Source: Nonlabens sp. Ci31 | GTDB taxonomy: Bacteria; Bacteroidota; Bacteroidia; Flavobacteriales; Flavobacteriaceae | Length of the DNA: 64,000 bases | NCBI RefSeq assembly: GCF_012974865.1 | Contig: NZ_CP043633.1 | Span: 62,001-126,000 of the forward strand | Reading direction: 5' to 3' | Shown: positions 44,298 through 53,285 of the stretch, piece after piece | Position numbering within the stretch: position 1 is the stretch's first letter | How the letters are laid out: each line of letters opens with the position of its first letter | Notes under the pieces: generated by a model | Told to the model about the DNA's origin: nothing | The model's input: the letters and a program-made list of their open reading frames with translations, nothing else | Database searches by the model: none | Program-made: the position numbers and the translations under genes

Positions 44298-45184
44298 TAG
44301 ATGAAATCTTTAACTTTTCCATCGAATATGATGACATTTTTATTTGGATAAGCAAATAGTTGGTTTCCGGATTTATTAAGATTTTCAACGACATAACTAA
44401 ATCTATCAAAAATAGTTACACCACTATCAATAGAAGCAGAATAATGTTTTCCTGAATTAACCATAAAGGATTGTGTCCAATCATATCCCAAACCGGTTTT
44501 TTTAAATAAAATTTGTAATTCATCATCAAAAAAGTATTGTTTACTGATTAAGTCCACTCCTAACATCAGTACGTTTAATTCAGAATATTTTACGGAAACT
44601 AAATTTAGCACACTTGTTAAACTGCCTCTAAAATGATATAATTTTTGATTAAGATTACTCGCCCATTTATTATCATTATCCCAAAGATAATAAACATCTA
44701 CAACATCTATTTCACTGTTTTTTTTTAATAATAATGGCTTTTTCCTAAAAGAATTACTTAAAAAAAACACCAAGCTATTATGCCATTTTTTTCTTATTGG
44801 TTTGATTAAATTACGACTTAGTTTAATTAGAATTGATTTCATTTTTAATATTCTGAAAATAGAATAAGAATAAATATAATAAATAAGTGATTGAGTAATT
44901 AAATCTTTTGAAGTTGCAGAAACATAAAACCTACTAGCTACTTTTTTAGTTTTATTAAGAGTCTCATAAAAAAAGTATTCCGAAGTCTTATCATGAAAAT
45001 CATGAAAATAAATATCACTAGGCATAATTCCTGCCTTCTCGTAAAAAGTGCCGTATTTATTTATTCCTATACGTGCAACAGTCTTATTTGCCCATTGTTT
45101 TAAATCATCAGGCAAATCGTTAATACTAGCTCCAGAACCTAGAACCACTACCCATTCGTTTGGATTAGGATATTGATTGTTCAA
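44297..45184 (-). CDS. Candidate GT42-like (sialyltransferase-type) glycosyltransferase
   Basis: Not a family I recognise with certainty. The 295-residue protein begins WVVVLGSGASINDL (G16-S-G-A-S20), comparable to the CMP-binding GxGxS of GT42 enzymes such as Campylobacter CstI/CstII. ARIGIN around Arg38 has the place of the conserved Arg-Asn there. Near the end come RGSLTSVLNLVSVKYSELNVLMLGVDL and a conserved-looking His247 in SGKHYSASIDSG, then a last strand with LFAYPNKN. All four landmarks occur in GT42 order. The fold also resembles DUF115/MptE-like proteins. Nonulosonate genes in the same locus make a sialyl-type role plausible but unproven. Confidence 0.5.
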   Translation of the reverse strand: MNNQYPNPNEWVVVLGSGASINDLPDDLKQWANKTVARIGINKYGTFYEKAGIMPSDIYFHDFHDKTSEYFFYETLNKTKKVASRFYVSATSKDLITQSLIYYIYSYSIFRILKMKSILIKLSRNLIKPIRKKWHNSLVFFLSNSFRKKPLLLKKNSEIDVVDVYYLWDNDNKWASNLNQKLYHFRGSLTSVLNLVSVKYSELNVLMLGVDLISKQYFFDDELQILFKKTGLGYDWTQSFMVNSGKHYSASIDSGVTIFDRFSYVVENLNKSGNQLFAYPNKNVIIFDGKVKDFI

Positions 45185-46377
45185 AGGGTTTTATGTTTAA
45201 TTTCAGTAATTGAATCACTAACATTCTTAATAGAAATCTGATATAATTCCTTTTGCTTTTCATTAATAAATGTTTTAATCTCCATGGTTTTAGATAGTAC
45301 ATCTAGAGCTTTGCTCTTCAACTCATCTTTATACCAAGTAGACAATACGTCAACTGCCCATTCTGGTTTCCCTATATCATCTAAAAACCATTGTAACTTA
45401 TCATGAGAAACAATAGATAGAATAGGAGTTTTACAACCGAAAGGAATCATTTGAGCATGACCTCTCATTCCAATCACTAGTTTAGGACGCACATATGCTT
45501 CAATAATCTCTTTTGGGTGCTTTTGGTGAAGGTTAACTAATTCAAACGGTACTTCATAACTTTGTAAAAACGGTATAATAGCGTCATCAGACGGAAGGTG
45601 ACTATAAAATTTAATAGGAATTATTATGGAAAGCTCTTTTAAAACCTGAGCCGTTTTTGATAAAATATCGCCTATTTTTTCACCAAATCTAAGATGAGAT
45701 CTGTCAAAAGCTGCGTTAAATGCTATAAAATTTTGCTTATCATCATAGTTGAACTCATTCGGATATAGTTGTGCTATAAATGTTGTCATACATGGCTGGA
45801 ACCTTAATTTATTATGTAAACGCTCTGGCAGGTAGTTTTCAATAGCATTAATACTACCATAGTTTCTTAATCCTATGTAAGTTGCTTTTTCTGCAAATGC
45901 ACAGATGTTTTCAGTGAAGAATGGTTCAAACTCTTCCTGTCCCCTAAATCGATTATATCCTACCGCATATAGAATAACAGGAACTTTAATTTGATTTAAC
46001 ATCTCAATAGAGCACGGCCATTGCCAACCACTAATTTCATTAGGATTTGTGTCTCTTAAAAATAAGCCGCCACCGCCAATTACTACACCATTAGATTCGT
46101 TTATTCTATTAACTAATTCTATATCAACTTCAGAATAAACCTTTTGATTAATCCAATCTATTTTTCCAAATTCATGCTGCCAAGTGTCTTGTAAAACAAT
46201 AGGTAATAAAACATCTCCTGCATTCCCGTAGTTGAATGCAGAAACATGAACTAAAGTTAAAGGGGTTTCGTTTTTAGAATAACTGATTATTTGTTGTAAC
46301 TCTTCAGGTTTTTTAGATAATGCTATTGGCTTGACCAGCTTTTTAAACCTTCTCCATATCTTATTCATTATTTTCAT
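45181..46377 (-). CDS. Polysaccharide pyruvyl transferase-family protein
   Basis: Transfers pyruvate from phosphoenolpyruvate to a sugar as a ketal, adding negative charge. The 398-residue protein has family landmarks YGNAGDVLLPIVLQDTW near residue 49, GVVIGGGGLFLRD near 98, and KLVIGMRGHAQMIPFGCKTPIL near 312, the last holding the conserved RxHA. No signal peptide. It overlaps the candidate GT42-like gene by 4 bp. A second, unrelated-looking member of the superfamily is at 49609. Confidence 0.85.
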   Translation of the reverse strand: MKIMNKIWRRFKKLVKPIALSKKPEELQQIISYSKNETPLTLVHVSAFNYGNAGDVLLPIVLQDTWQHEFGKIDWINQKVYSEVDIELVNRINESNGVVIGGGGLFLRDTNPNEISGWQWPCSIEMLNQIKVPVILYAVGYNRFRGQEEFEPFFTENICAFAEKATYIGLRNYGSINAIENYLPERLHNKLRFQPCMTTFIAQLYPNEFNYDDKQNFIAFNAAFDRSHLRFGEKIGDILSKTAQVLKELSIIIPIKFYSHLPSDDAIIPFLQSYEVPFELVNLHQKHPKEIIEAYVRPKLVIGMRGHAQMIPFGCKTPILSIVSHDKLQWFLDDIGKPEWAVDVLSTWYKDELKSKALDVLSKTMEIKTFINEKQKELYQISIKNVSDSITEIKHKTL

Positions 46378-46474
46378 TATTTATTTTATATTTTATATTA
46401 AGACAAACGACTTTTTCAATTAAAAATTCGTGGTCAAGCCCTTTTAATTACTAAAACAAGAATACCATAAGACA

Positions 46475-47362
46475 TTATATTTTATCTAGAATTCGCTTTA
46501 GCATTCCTACTACTCTCTTTTTTAAACTTAATTTAATTTGAATTTTAGAATTTGTCTTATAAAACTCTTTAATTAAGTTTAATACCCTTTCTTTACTATC
46601 TGGAGCATATTTTAATTCAGTTCCTTTTGTAGCTATAACACCTACAAAACCTCTGTGCATGAAAAGATCATTGATTAAAAAACCTTCACTCTCTAACAAC
46701 CATGCTAAACTAACATTAGAAAATGTGTTTACATGAACATCCCAGAAAAAGGTATCTAAGCTCTTTGTATATATATCATCAATTGTGGGACACTCAATAT
46801 AAATAAGTCCATCATCCTTTAATATGCTGTACATATTTTTCACAAAAATTCGAGGATCTAAGACATGTTCAATCACATGAAAATTACAAATAAAATCCAA
46901 TGGTTCCGATTTGTAATTTTCATCAAAAAGCAAAGTGTCTACATCAATATCATATCTATCTATTGCTACATTTACAAAATTTGTGTCTGGTTCAATTCCT
47001 TTCACTAAATGCCCTCTACTTTTAAGTAACCAAAGGAAACTGCTAGCACCACTACCTATTTCTAGACATTTTTTTTTAGTTGAGAAAAAGTCGGGTAGTT
47101 TTTGTTCAAGGATGTGTAATCTTTCCAGAGCCCAAGTTTCAGTTTGTATAAACTTTGCTAAATCAGGTTTATAAGATTTCCTAGCATCCATAGAAAACTC
47201 ACCTTTTAAATACAAATTATCAATCTCATCGTTAGATATTCTAGGATAAGTATAAATGAAACCACAGTTATCACACACATAGTTCTCTAAATATTTATCT
47301 CCTCTTGAATTTGTATGAAGCAATTCATTCTGGACGGAAAGGCAAAGTGGACAAGTATTCAT
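46475..47362 (-). CDS. SAM-dependent methyltransferase with N-terminal zinc-ribbon
   Basis: A class I methyltransferase of 295 residues. Cys4-x2-Cys7 and Cys30-x2-Cys33 form a small zinc-binding head, then a Methyltransf_23 domain: motif I KCLEIGSGASSFLWLL, then FICNFHVIEHVLDP and LIYIECPT. In polysaccharide loci such enzymes methylate sugars or chain ends. Chain-terminal methylation combined with a Wzt carrying a C-terminal binding domain is a known way to control ABC-dependent export, and wzt is the adjacent gene (1-bp overlap). Confidence 0.85.
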   Translation of the reverse strand: MNTCPLCLSVQNELLHTNSRGDKYLENYVCDNCGFIYTYPRISNDEIDNLYLKGEFSMDARKSYKPDLAKFIQTETWALERLHILEQKLPDFFSTKKKCLEIGSGASSFLWLLKSRGHLVKGIEPDTNFVNVAIDRYDIDVDTLLFDENYKSEPLDFICNFHVIEHVLDPRIFVKNMYSILKDDGLIYIECPTIDDIYTKSLDTFFWDVHVNTFSNVSLAWLLESEGFLINDLFMHRGFVGVIATKGTELKYAPDSKERVLNLIKEFYKTNSKIQIKLSLKKRVVGMLKRILDKI

Positions 47363-48588
47363 CAGTCTATTTTAAAATTAGCGTTTAATAATATAGGAAC
47401 AGACGTGGTTAGAGGTGCATCTTTTACAAAAAATTTAAAACAATTCTCCTTTTTGTAAATCGTTCTACCTATATTAAAATGACCATTATTCAAATCAGTT
47501 TCAACAACAGTAATTCCTACATAAAATTTACCATTTGTAAAAAATGCCGGTATTTTACATCTAACCATAATTTTCTCACCAAAATTCTTGCTTACACCTA
47601 GATTTTCAAGTGAGGTAGTTAATGCTACGTGTACCATTTGTTCATCTGTAATGGGAAGGTGAACAGAAAAGTTTTCTATATCTATTGGACATTTCAGTTT
47701 AAAACTTAACTCAACTTCTTCTCCTCTAGATAATACTATAGATGATTCGTCATTTTCAATTTCCAAGTCATTTACTTTTAAATCGAGAACCTCTGCGCCA
47801 TAAGGATTTATCTCATTTGATTTATAATTATCTGCAAATCTTAAATAATATTCTTCAACAAGTTGACCTACACTCTTTGATATTAAAAAGGTTTTTCCTT
47901 TATCTAGTAGAATTCCACGGTTACAAATTCGCGCAATTTGAGGCATAGAATGAGAAACCAAAATGATGGCACAGTTTTTCTGAATATCAGCAATTTTGTT
48001 CATACATTTAATCCTGAACCCTACATCCCCTACAGCCAGCACCTCATCAATAATCAATATATCCGGTTCCATCTGTGCCGCTACTGCAAAGCCTAGTCGC
48101 ACTTTCATTCCAGAACTGTAATTTTGTACCGGCATGTCGATAAACTCTCGTATTTCAGAAAAATCGATGATTTCTTCTACTTTACGGTTTATCTCCTCTC
48201 TAGAAAACCCGAGTACCGCTCCATTATTATAAATGTTCTCTCTACCGGTCATGATGGGATTAAAGCCTGCACCTAACTCTATCAAAGCACTAACTCTACC
48301 TTTCATAGTCACTTTACCTTGATCTGGATTGATCAAGCCATTGAGTATTTTTAACAGAGTTGATTTCCCGGCGCCATTATGACCTATAAGTCCTAAGCAC
48401 TCGCCACGTCTTACCTCAAAATTAATGTCTTGTAATGCCCAAAACTCCTCCGGGCGCAATGCTGTACTGGGCTTGCGCCCCCTTAAATTAGCCACAAGGT
48501 CATATGCTCCATATTTAAGACTCTTTTTAAGCGTTTTAGCAAACTTTTTTGATAATCCTTCAACTTTTATCAGTACTTCTCCTTCCAT
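47362..48588 (-). CDS. wzt: Wzt-type ABC exporter ATPase with C-terminal carbohydrate-binding-type domain
   Basis: ATPase of the O-antigen/capsule exporter, 408 residues. Walker A GLIGHNGAGKST, signature YSSGMKVRLGFAVAA, Walker B ILIIDEVLAVGD, and the switch region VSHSM are intact, unlike the exporter at 2115. The N-terminal domain ends near residue 250; residues 265-408 form the Wzt C-terminal beta domain. In Wzt systems that domain binds the non-reducing terminus of the glycan. It pairs with the permease 2 bp away. Confidence 0.93.
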   Translation of the reverse strand: MEGEVLIKVEGLSKKFAKTLKKSLKYGAYDLVANLRGRKPSTALRPEEFWALQDINFEVRRGECLGLIGHNGAGKSTLLKILNGLINPDQGKVTMKGRVSALIELGAGFNPIMTGRENIYNNGAVLGFSREEINRKVEEIIDFSEIREFIDMPVQNYSSGMKVRLGFAVAAQMEPDILIIDEVLAVGDVGFRIKCMNKIADIQKNCAIILVSHSMPQIARICNRGILLDKGKTFLISKSVGQLVEEYYLRFADNYKSNEINPYGAEVLDLKVNDLEIENDESSIVLSRGEEVELSFKLKCPIDIENFSVHLPITDEQMVHVALTTSLENLGVSKNFGEKIMVRCKIPAFFTNGKFYVGITVVETDLNNGHFNIGRTIYKKENCFKFFVKDAPLTTSVPILLNANFKID

Positions 48589-48590
48589 AA

Positions 48591-49436
48591 TTATGCGCTA
48601 AAACGTTCTACAATTACTGGAATAGAAACCCTATAGATGGCCAGTGCGATTAAAAACACCGGTACCATAATAAGGAACAATGCCATAAAATAATTTAAAA
48701 AGGCTATATCCATACCTAGCAATATACTGCGATTCACTTCTAATAAAGGTGTTAATGGGTTGAGTTCCATAAATACTTTTAAAAAACCCTCTTTTGGGAT
48801 CACATATACCACAGGAGTAAGGTACATCACAAAACCCATGACCATAGATATCGCTTTGGCCACATCTGTATACAACATTCCAATAGGTGTGATAAGGAGT
48901 CCAAAACTCACTCCTACCAGTATGAGTATTAAAAAAGTAAGTGGGAAGAGCAGTAGGGACCAAGAGGGAACTACCTGATAAAAAATCAATAAAACAACCA
49001 TTAAGATAAACTTAAAAAGACTATTAAAAAGCTGTTTATACACCCCTGAGAGGATCAATGCTTCTTTAGGGAAATTAATTTTTGACATGATCCCTTTTGC
49101 TCCATTAGTTGCCGCTAATGGCATATTTATAGAATCCTTTAAGGTAGACCACAATAAGGTGCCACAAAAAACAAATAAGGCATAAGGCACACCCGTGTCG
49201 TCCAAGCCTACAGCACCAGAATTATTTAAAAAAATCCAAACCAACGCAGTAGAAAGTGGTCCTGCAAAAGACCAGAAGACCCCAAGTAACGACTGTCTGT
49301 ATTGTGATTTTATATCTCTAGTAGCCAATTGTCGCGCAAGAAATCGAGAACTGTACAGGTCCTTTAAAGAATCCTTTACAAGCTTTATAAGGCTTAGGGA
49401 GTTTCCTCGTTGGTATATCTTGGTTTCTAAAGCCAT
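48591..49436 (-). CDS. wzm: Wzm-type ABC exporter permease
   Basis: ABC-2 family membrane subunit of the polysaccharide exporter, 281 residues with about six membrane segments. The N-terminus SRFLARQLATRDIKSQYRQS is the typical cytoplasmic coupling region, and SFAGPLSTALVWIFL and LTPVVYVIPKEGF are typical of the family. It is the first gene of the wzm-wzt pair. Together they flip a completed lipid-linked polymer to the periplasm, which makes a Wzx/Wzy polymerase unnecessary; none is visible. Confidence 0.93.
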   Translation of the reverse strand: MALETKIYQRGNSLSLIKLVKDSLKDLYSSRFLARQLATRDIKSQYRQSLLGVFWSFAGPLSTALVWIFLNNSGAVGLDDTGVPYALFVFCGTLLWSTLKDSINMPLAATNGAKGIMSKINFPKEALILSGVYKQLFNSLFKFILMVVLLIFYQVVPSWSLLLFPLTFLILILVGVSFGLLITPIGMLYTDVAKAISMVMGFVMYLTPVVYVIPKEGFLKVFMELNPLTPLLEVNRSILLGMDIAFLNYFMALFLIMVPVFLIALAIYRVSIPVIVERFSA

Positions 49437-49608
49437 AATATCATTGGTTTTATCTCTAGGGAACTGTTGTCATATATTAAAAAAGCAACAGAATTGAACT
49501 TGTTTTTAAACATCTTTTATGTGGGTTACGAGCTATACGTGTCGGACTTGATCAATTGAAATAACTAGGACCATAACTTATGCGTTACCTCTAAAATAAG
49601 CATACAAC

Positions 49609-50484
49609 TCATACATCTGTGGTTTTAAAAGGACATACAGCGATTAAGCCTTGTTGTAGATTCCTAATATTCGATTCTTTTGGTAATTTGTTGGTGTGTT
49701 TTTTAACTATAGAAACACCTTCTTCTAAAGAAACTGCGCTATGCATTGGTTCTGGTAAATAGGTGTCTAATCCTACAGATAAAAAATAATCATGGTACTT
49801 CACTCCGTCGCCAAATATACGATCTGAAAAACAAACTTGTACGCCAGGAATCCCATAAGCATGTGCTACAATCACCCCATGTAAAGAAGAAGATATTATT
49901 TGTTCACAAGAAAGTATTTCTTTGGTGGTCTCTTCAATAGTATTGGTGTTAAAATCAATGATGTTGATCTGAGTTTCGTCTCGGTACCATTCTTTCACTT
50001 GTTGAAGGTCATTGATGTGAGGGATAATACCTAAAGCATAACGCTTTTCTACTACTGGATTGAAATACAAAGGCAACAACAATGCTGGATCCCCATAAAC
50101 TTCTGGACAGTCATAACCTAATTCTAGGATCCGCTTTCGCGAAAGCGGACCTCTAACTGCCAAGAAGGTAGCAGCAGCAATGGGCTCCTCTTTAAAATTG
50201 ATCCCGCTGCCCCAGACGATGCAGTAGCTATTGATATGAGCAAGCACACTTCCTATAGTCACATAAAGCGGTTGGAAATAATTGAGAAAATTAAATTTAG
50301 GAACTCGCACCCATTGCACTTTTTTACCCGATATACGCTCTACTAAATACGCACCCAACAAATCTCCGTAGTTTTCTTGAGGCTTTTTTTGGATAAAAAT
50401 CTCGCTCCACCAGTACAATCGTATCTTTTTACCCATTAAAATTACTTTTAGACTTCGTTTCATAAAGTCTTTATTTTGTATCAC
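49609..50484 (-). CDS. Polysaccharide pyruvyl transferase-family protein (ExoV/CsaB-like)
   Basis: A 291-residue member of the PS_pyruv_trans superfamily. The family pattern is visible: WWSEIFIQKKPQENYGDLLG at the N-terminus, IVWGSGINF, AVRGPLSRK, and IISSSLHGVIVAHAYGIP near residue 196 with the conserved SSxHG. A more typical start is MGKKIRLYWW at residue 17. Residues about 113-118 lie in a perfect palindrome copy (50133-50146). Its role would be pyruvylation of a second sugar. Confidence 0.8.
   Translation of the reverse strand: MIQNKDFMKRSLKVILMGKKIRLYWWSEIFIQKKPQENYGDLLGAYLVERISGKKVQWVRVPKFNFLNYFQPLYVTIGSVLAHINSYCIVWGSGINFKEEPIAAATFLAVRGPLSRKRILELGYDCPEVYGDPALLLPLYFNPVVEKRYALGIIPHINDLQQVKEWYRDETQINIIDFNTNTIEETTKEILSCEQIISSSLHGVIVAHAYGIPGVQVCFSDRIFGDGVKYHDYFLSVGLDTYLPEPMHSAVSLEEGVSIVKKHTNKLPKESNIRNLQQGLIAVCPFKTTDV
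50133..50146. repeat. GCTTTCGCGAAAGC palindrome inside the gene at 49609
   Basis: Perfect copy with extended symmetry (CCGCTTTCGCGAAAGCGG), encoding PLSRKR. Confidence 0.9.
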
Positions 50485-50821
50485 TCCTAATTCTTTATCA
50501 ACTAAAGAATAGGCACAGCATTAAGGCATTGCAACAAGCCTATTTGTGATGAGCTTGAGGAAGTACCAAAGTAGCTGGAGAACAAGTATATTCAGTTCTA
50601 TCTAATTTCCTATTTACACCTTCTTCACAGCTGGCACCTAAAACTTTAAAGCTCCATATATAACTTCTAAAAACTCCCTACTCGATTAATTCTATATAGC
50701 GAGCATTAAGGCTCTTGAAATACAGTTCTTTATAATCTAAAGTCTTATTACTAGCATCAGACTTCTTTATTCTTTATTCCATAATCGATATTCGGCATTC
50801 AAAACCTCTTGTCTAAGGAAA
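50485..50821. other. Spacer between the pyruvyltransferase and Wzc-like genes
   Basis: About 337 bp without a recognisable gene, repeat or terminator. Nothing firm seen. Confidence 0.35.
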
Positions 50822-53284
50822 TTATCTTGGCTTTATAATTCCTTTGATTATTTTTTTAATTCTTATCATAACACCAGCATTCTTCTCATCTTCATGATAC
50901 CCATTACCATAAGCGCCATAACCGTAACCATAACCATAGCCATAACCATAGCCATATTTACCACGATCGTTAAAGTAATTGAATACAAAACTTAGGTTTT
51001 TGATCTCCCCACGTTTGTATTTTTCATTGACCACATCCAGCATCCCTTTCTTGGTATAGCCTTGGCGCACCAAATACAGGGTCGCATCTGCATATTTGGC
51101 AATCTCTAACGCATCTGCTACCAGACCCAAAGGAGGTGTGTCTAAAATGATGTAATCGTAATCTTTTTTAAACTGCTCAATCATCTCTCCTGCGCGTTTG
51201 GACATGATCAATTCGCTGGGGTTGGGCGGTACCGGACCGGAAAGAACAATATCCAGATGTTCTATTCCTGTAGGACGTACGATATCCTTTAAACTACAAT
51301 CATTTACTAAAAAATTAGACACTCCTAGATCGTTATCCACCCCAAAATCGTCAAAAATCTTAGGTTTTCTTAAGTCCAGTCCGATCAATAAAGTACGTTT
51401 GCCGCTTAACGCAAAAACCGAAGCCAAATTGATACTGGCAAAGGTTTTTCCTTCTCCACTCACACTACTGGTCACCATGATGGTACGTGATCCATAGAGC
51501 GACTCTTGATTGTATATAAAATGCAAACTAGAACGTATGCCTCTAAAAGATTCGGCTATGGTAGATTTGGGTTTGTCCTTTACGATAAGATTGGTAGGAT
51601 GGTTCATTTTACCGACCACCCCTATGACGGGTATGGGAGATAATTTTTCAATATCCTTAGGAGTGTGAACAAAATTATCCAAAATGGTCAGCACAAATGC
51701 CAATGCAATAGGAATCGCTAGACCTACCAGTAAGGCAATCAAATAATTGATATTAGAATCCCGACGTGTACCCCCGCCACCGGTATCCTTTGCTTCATCA
51801 ATCACATACACATCAGACACGTTAGCCGCTTTGATCAGCTCTGCCTCCGCTTTTCTAGACATATACACATTATAGGCATTTTTATCCAGATCGAATTGTC
51901 GTTGTATTCTTAAAAATTCTTGTTGTTCTTTTGGTAATTTTTTAATTTGGGCCTCCACTTCATTGATCTGAGCATACAACCTATTCAGTTCCCTATTAAG
52001 CAAGCTGTTGGAGCTTTTGATATTTTCATAGATCACCTCTTTGATAGCGTTGATATCCCGATCAATTTCTCTAAATACCGGCGCGTCTGGTCGCATGGCA
52101 AATTCTCTTTTTTTGCGTTCTTCAGAAAGAGCGATCAATCGTGACACGGCTCCAGAAATACTACCTTCTTCTATTCCTACTACCGATGGTGCTTGAATCA
52201 CCGTATAGTCCGTTTTATTTTTAAGGTAAGATTTTAAATTATCATAATAATTCAACTTATTTTGAATCCCCCGTTCTAAGATTTCAAACTCGGACAACCG
52301 CTTATTAAAATCAGAATTTTGCGTCAACGCATCGAGCACCTGGGATTTATCTTTAAAATCCTCCAGGTCTTGTTCAGATTTTTGCAACGCTTTTTCCTGT
52401 AGGACCAAAGAGCTATCGATGTAATTGATCGTACTGACGGCAAACTTATTTTTACGCTCCAGCTCTCCTCTTTCTAGAATGACAGAGCTGGTATTGATGT
52501 AATCGATCAATCGTTGTTTGTTACCGCCGCTTAGGCTTAAAAGCAATATAGAAGAACCTTCAGGAGCTGGTCTGATAGCAATATTTTTATACCGATTCAC
52601 CGTTCCCCAATAATTTCCAAAATTAAACAACCATTCTCCTCCTGTAGCGATATTTGCTCCACGTTTTTCGATCAGCGCATTTAAGAATGGCAATTGTATG
52701 GAGTCTCCAAATTTGAATTGCTGTTTCCAATTGCCTTGAGGAACCTTTAGGCTTTGGCTTCTTTTCTCCCCATAATGATAGCCTCCAGCGGTTGCATTTG
52801 GAAAATTAGTCGAAAGTTCAAAACGTTCTTGATCCAGCACTTTGATCCTAAAATACCTGCCGTAAAGCTGGGCTTTATTGGTATCAGCATACACAAAAAA
52901 AGGTGTTTGCTTATAGGCATCTGTATTGTAGTAATCCCCTTCTTTGATATAATTGGTGTAATACTGCAATTCATCCACCACTTGCTCGGCATGGGTCCTG
53001 GACTTGAATTGTACAATAGCTGTAGTTACTTTATCGGTAGTTCCTCCCCAATTAAAAGTCAGGCTGGTATTGCTGGTAAATAGTGGGTTGGAATTGTCCT
53101 TGATACTGATTAAAGAACTGGCATTATAAATAGTCTGTATAAACTGATTCTTATAGTAGGCGTAGCCGAAGGCGATACCTATACATAAAAGGAACAACCA
53201 CCACAACTTAAGCAGGTTGAGTGCAAACTGTCGGATATCAAATATTCCAGCTAAGGAATTGACTTCTTTTTCTTCTTCTTCCAT
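50822..53284 (-). CDS. Wzc-like polysaccharide co-polymerase / tyrosine autokinase
   Basis: Inner membrane protein of 820 residues controlling chain length and export. An N-terminal membrane segment (about 24-44, LLKLWWLFLLCIGIAFGYAY) starts a long periplasmic Wzz-like domain with coiled coils. A second membrane segment is near 515-535. The BY-kinase follows: Walker A TSSVSGEGKTFASIN, Walker A' LLIGLDLRKP and Walker B YIILDTPPLG. The C-terminus has a Tyr-Gly run (about 777-796, nine tyrosines), the autophosphorylation cluster. It is two bases downstream of the wza-like gene. Confidence 0.92.
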   Translation of the reverse strand: MEEEEKEVNSLAGIFDIRQFALNLLKLWWLFLLCIGIAFGYAYYKNQFIQTIYNASSLISIKDNSNPLFTSNTSLTFNWGGTTDKVTTAIVQFKSRTHAEQVVDELQYYTNYIKEGDYYNTDAYKQTPFFVYADTNKAQLYGRYFRIKVLDQERFELSTNFPNATAGGYHYGEKRSQSLKVPQGNWKQQFKFGDSIQLPFLNALIEKRGANIATGGEWLFNFGNYWGTVNRYKNIAIRPAPEGSSILLLSLSGGNKQRLIDYINTSSVILERGELERKNKFAVSTINYIDSSLVLQEKALQKSEQDLEDFKDKSQVLDALTQNSDFNKRLSEFEILERGIQNKLNYYDNLKSYLKNKTDYTVIQAPSVVGIEEGSISGAVSRLIALSEERKKREFAMRPDAPVFREIDRDINAIKEVIYENIKSSNSLLNRELNRLYAQINEVEAQIKKLPKEQQEFLRIQRQFDLDKNAYNVYMSRKAEAELIKAANVSDVYVIDEAKDTGGGGTRRDSNINYLIALLVGLAIPIALAFVLTILDNFVHTPKDIEKLSPIPVIGVVGKMNHPTNLIVKDKPKSTIAESFRGIRSSLHFIYNQESLYGSRTIMVTSSVSGEGKTFASINLASVFALSGKRTLLIGLDLRKPKIFDDFGVDNDLGVSNFLVNDCSLKDIVRPTGIEHLDIVLSGPVPPNPSELIMSKRAGEMIEQFKKDYDYIILDTPPLGLVADALEIAKYADATLYLVRQGYTKKGMLDVVNEKYKRGEIKNLSFVFNYFNDRGKYGYGYGYGYGYGYGAYGNGYHEDEKNAGVMIRIKKIIKGIIKPR
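50897..50956. repeat. Tandem TATGGC-type codon repeat encoding (Tyr-Gly)n
   Basis: Seven consecutive Tyr-Gly codon pairs and a trailing AYGNGY in the kinase tail. A 6-bp repeat of this kind can change copy number by slippage and so change the number of phosphorylatable tyrosines. Confidence 0.8.
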
Positions 53285-53285
53285 T

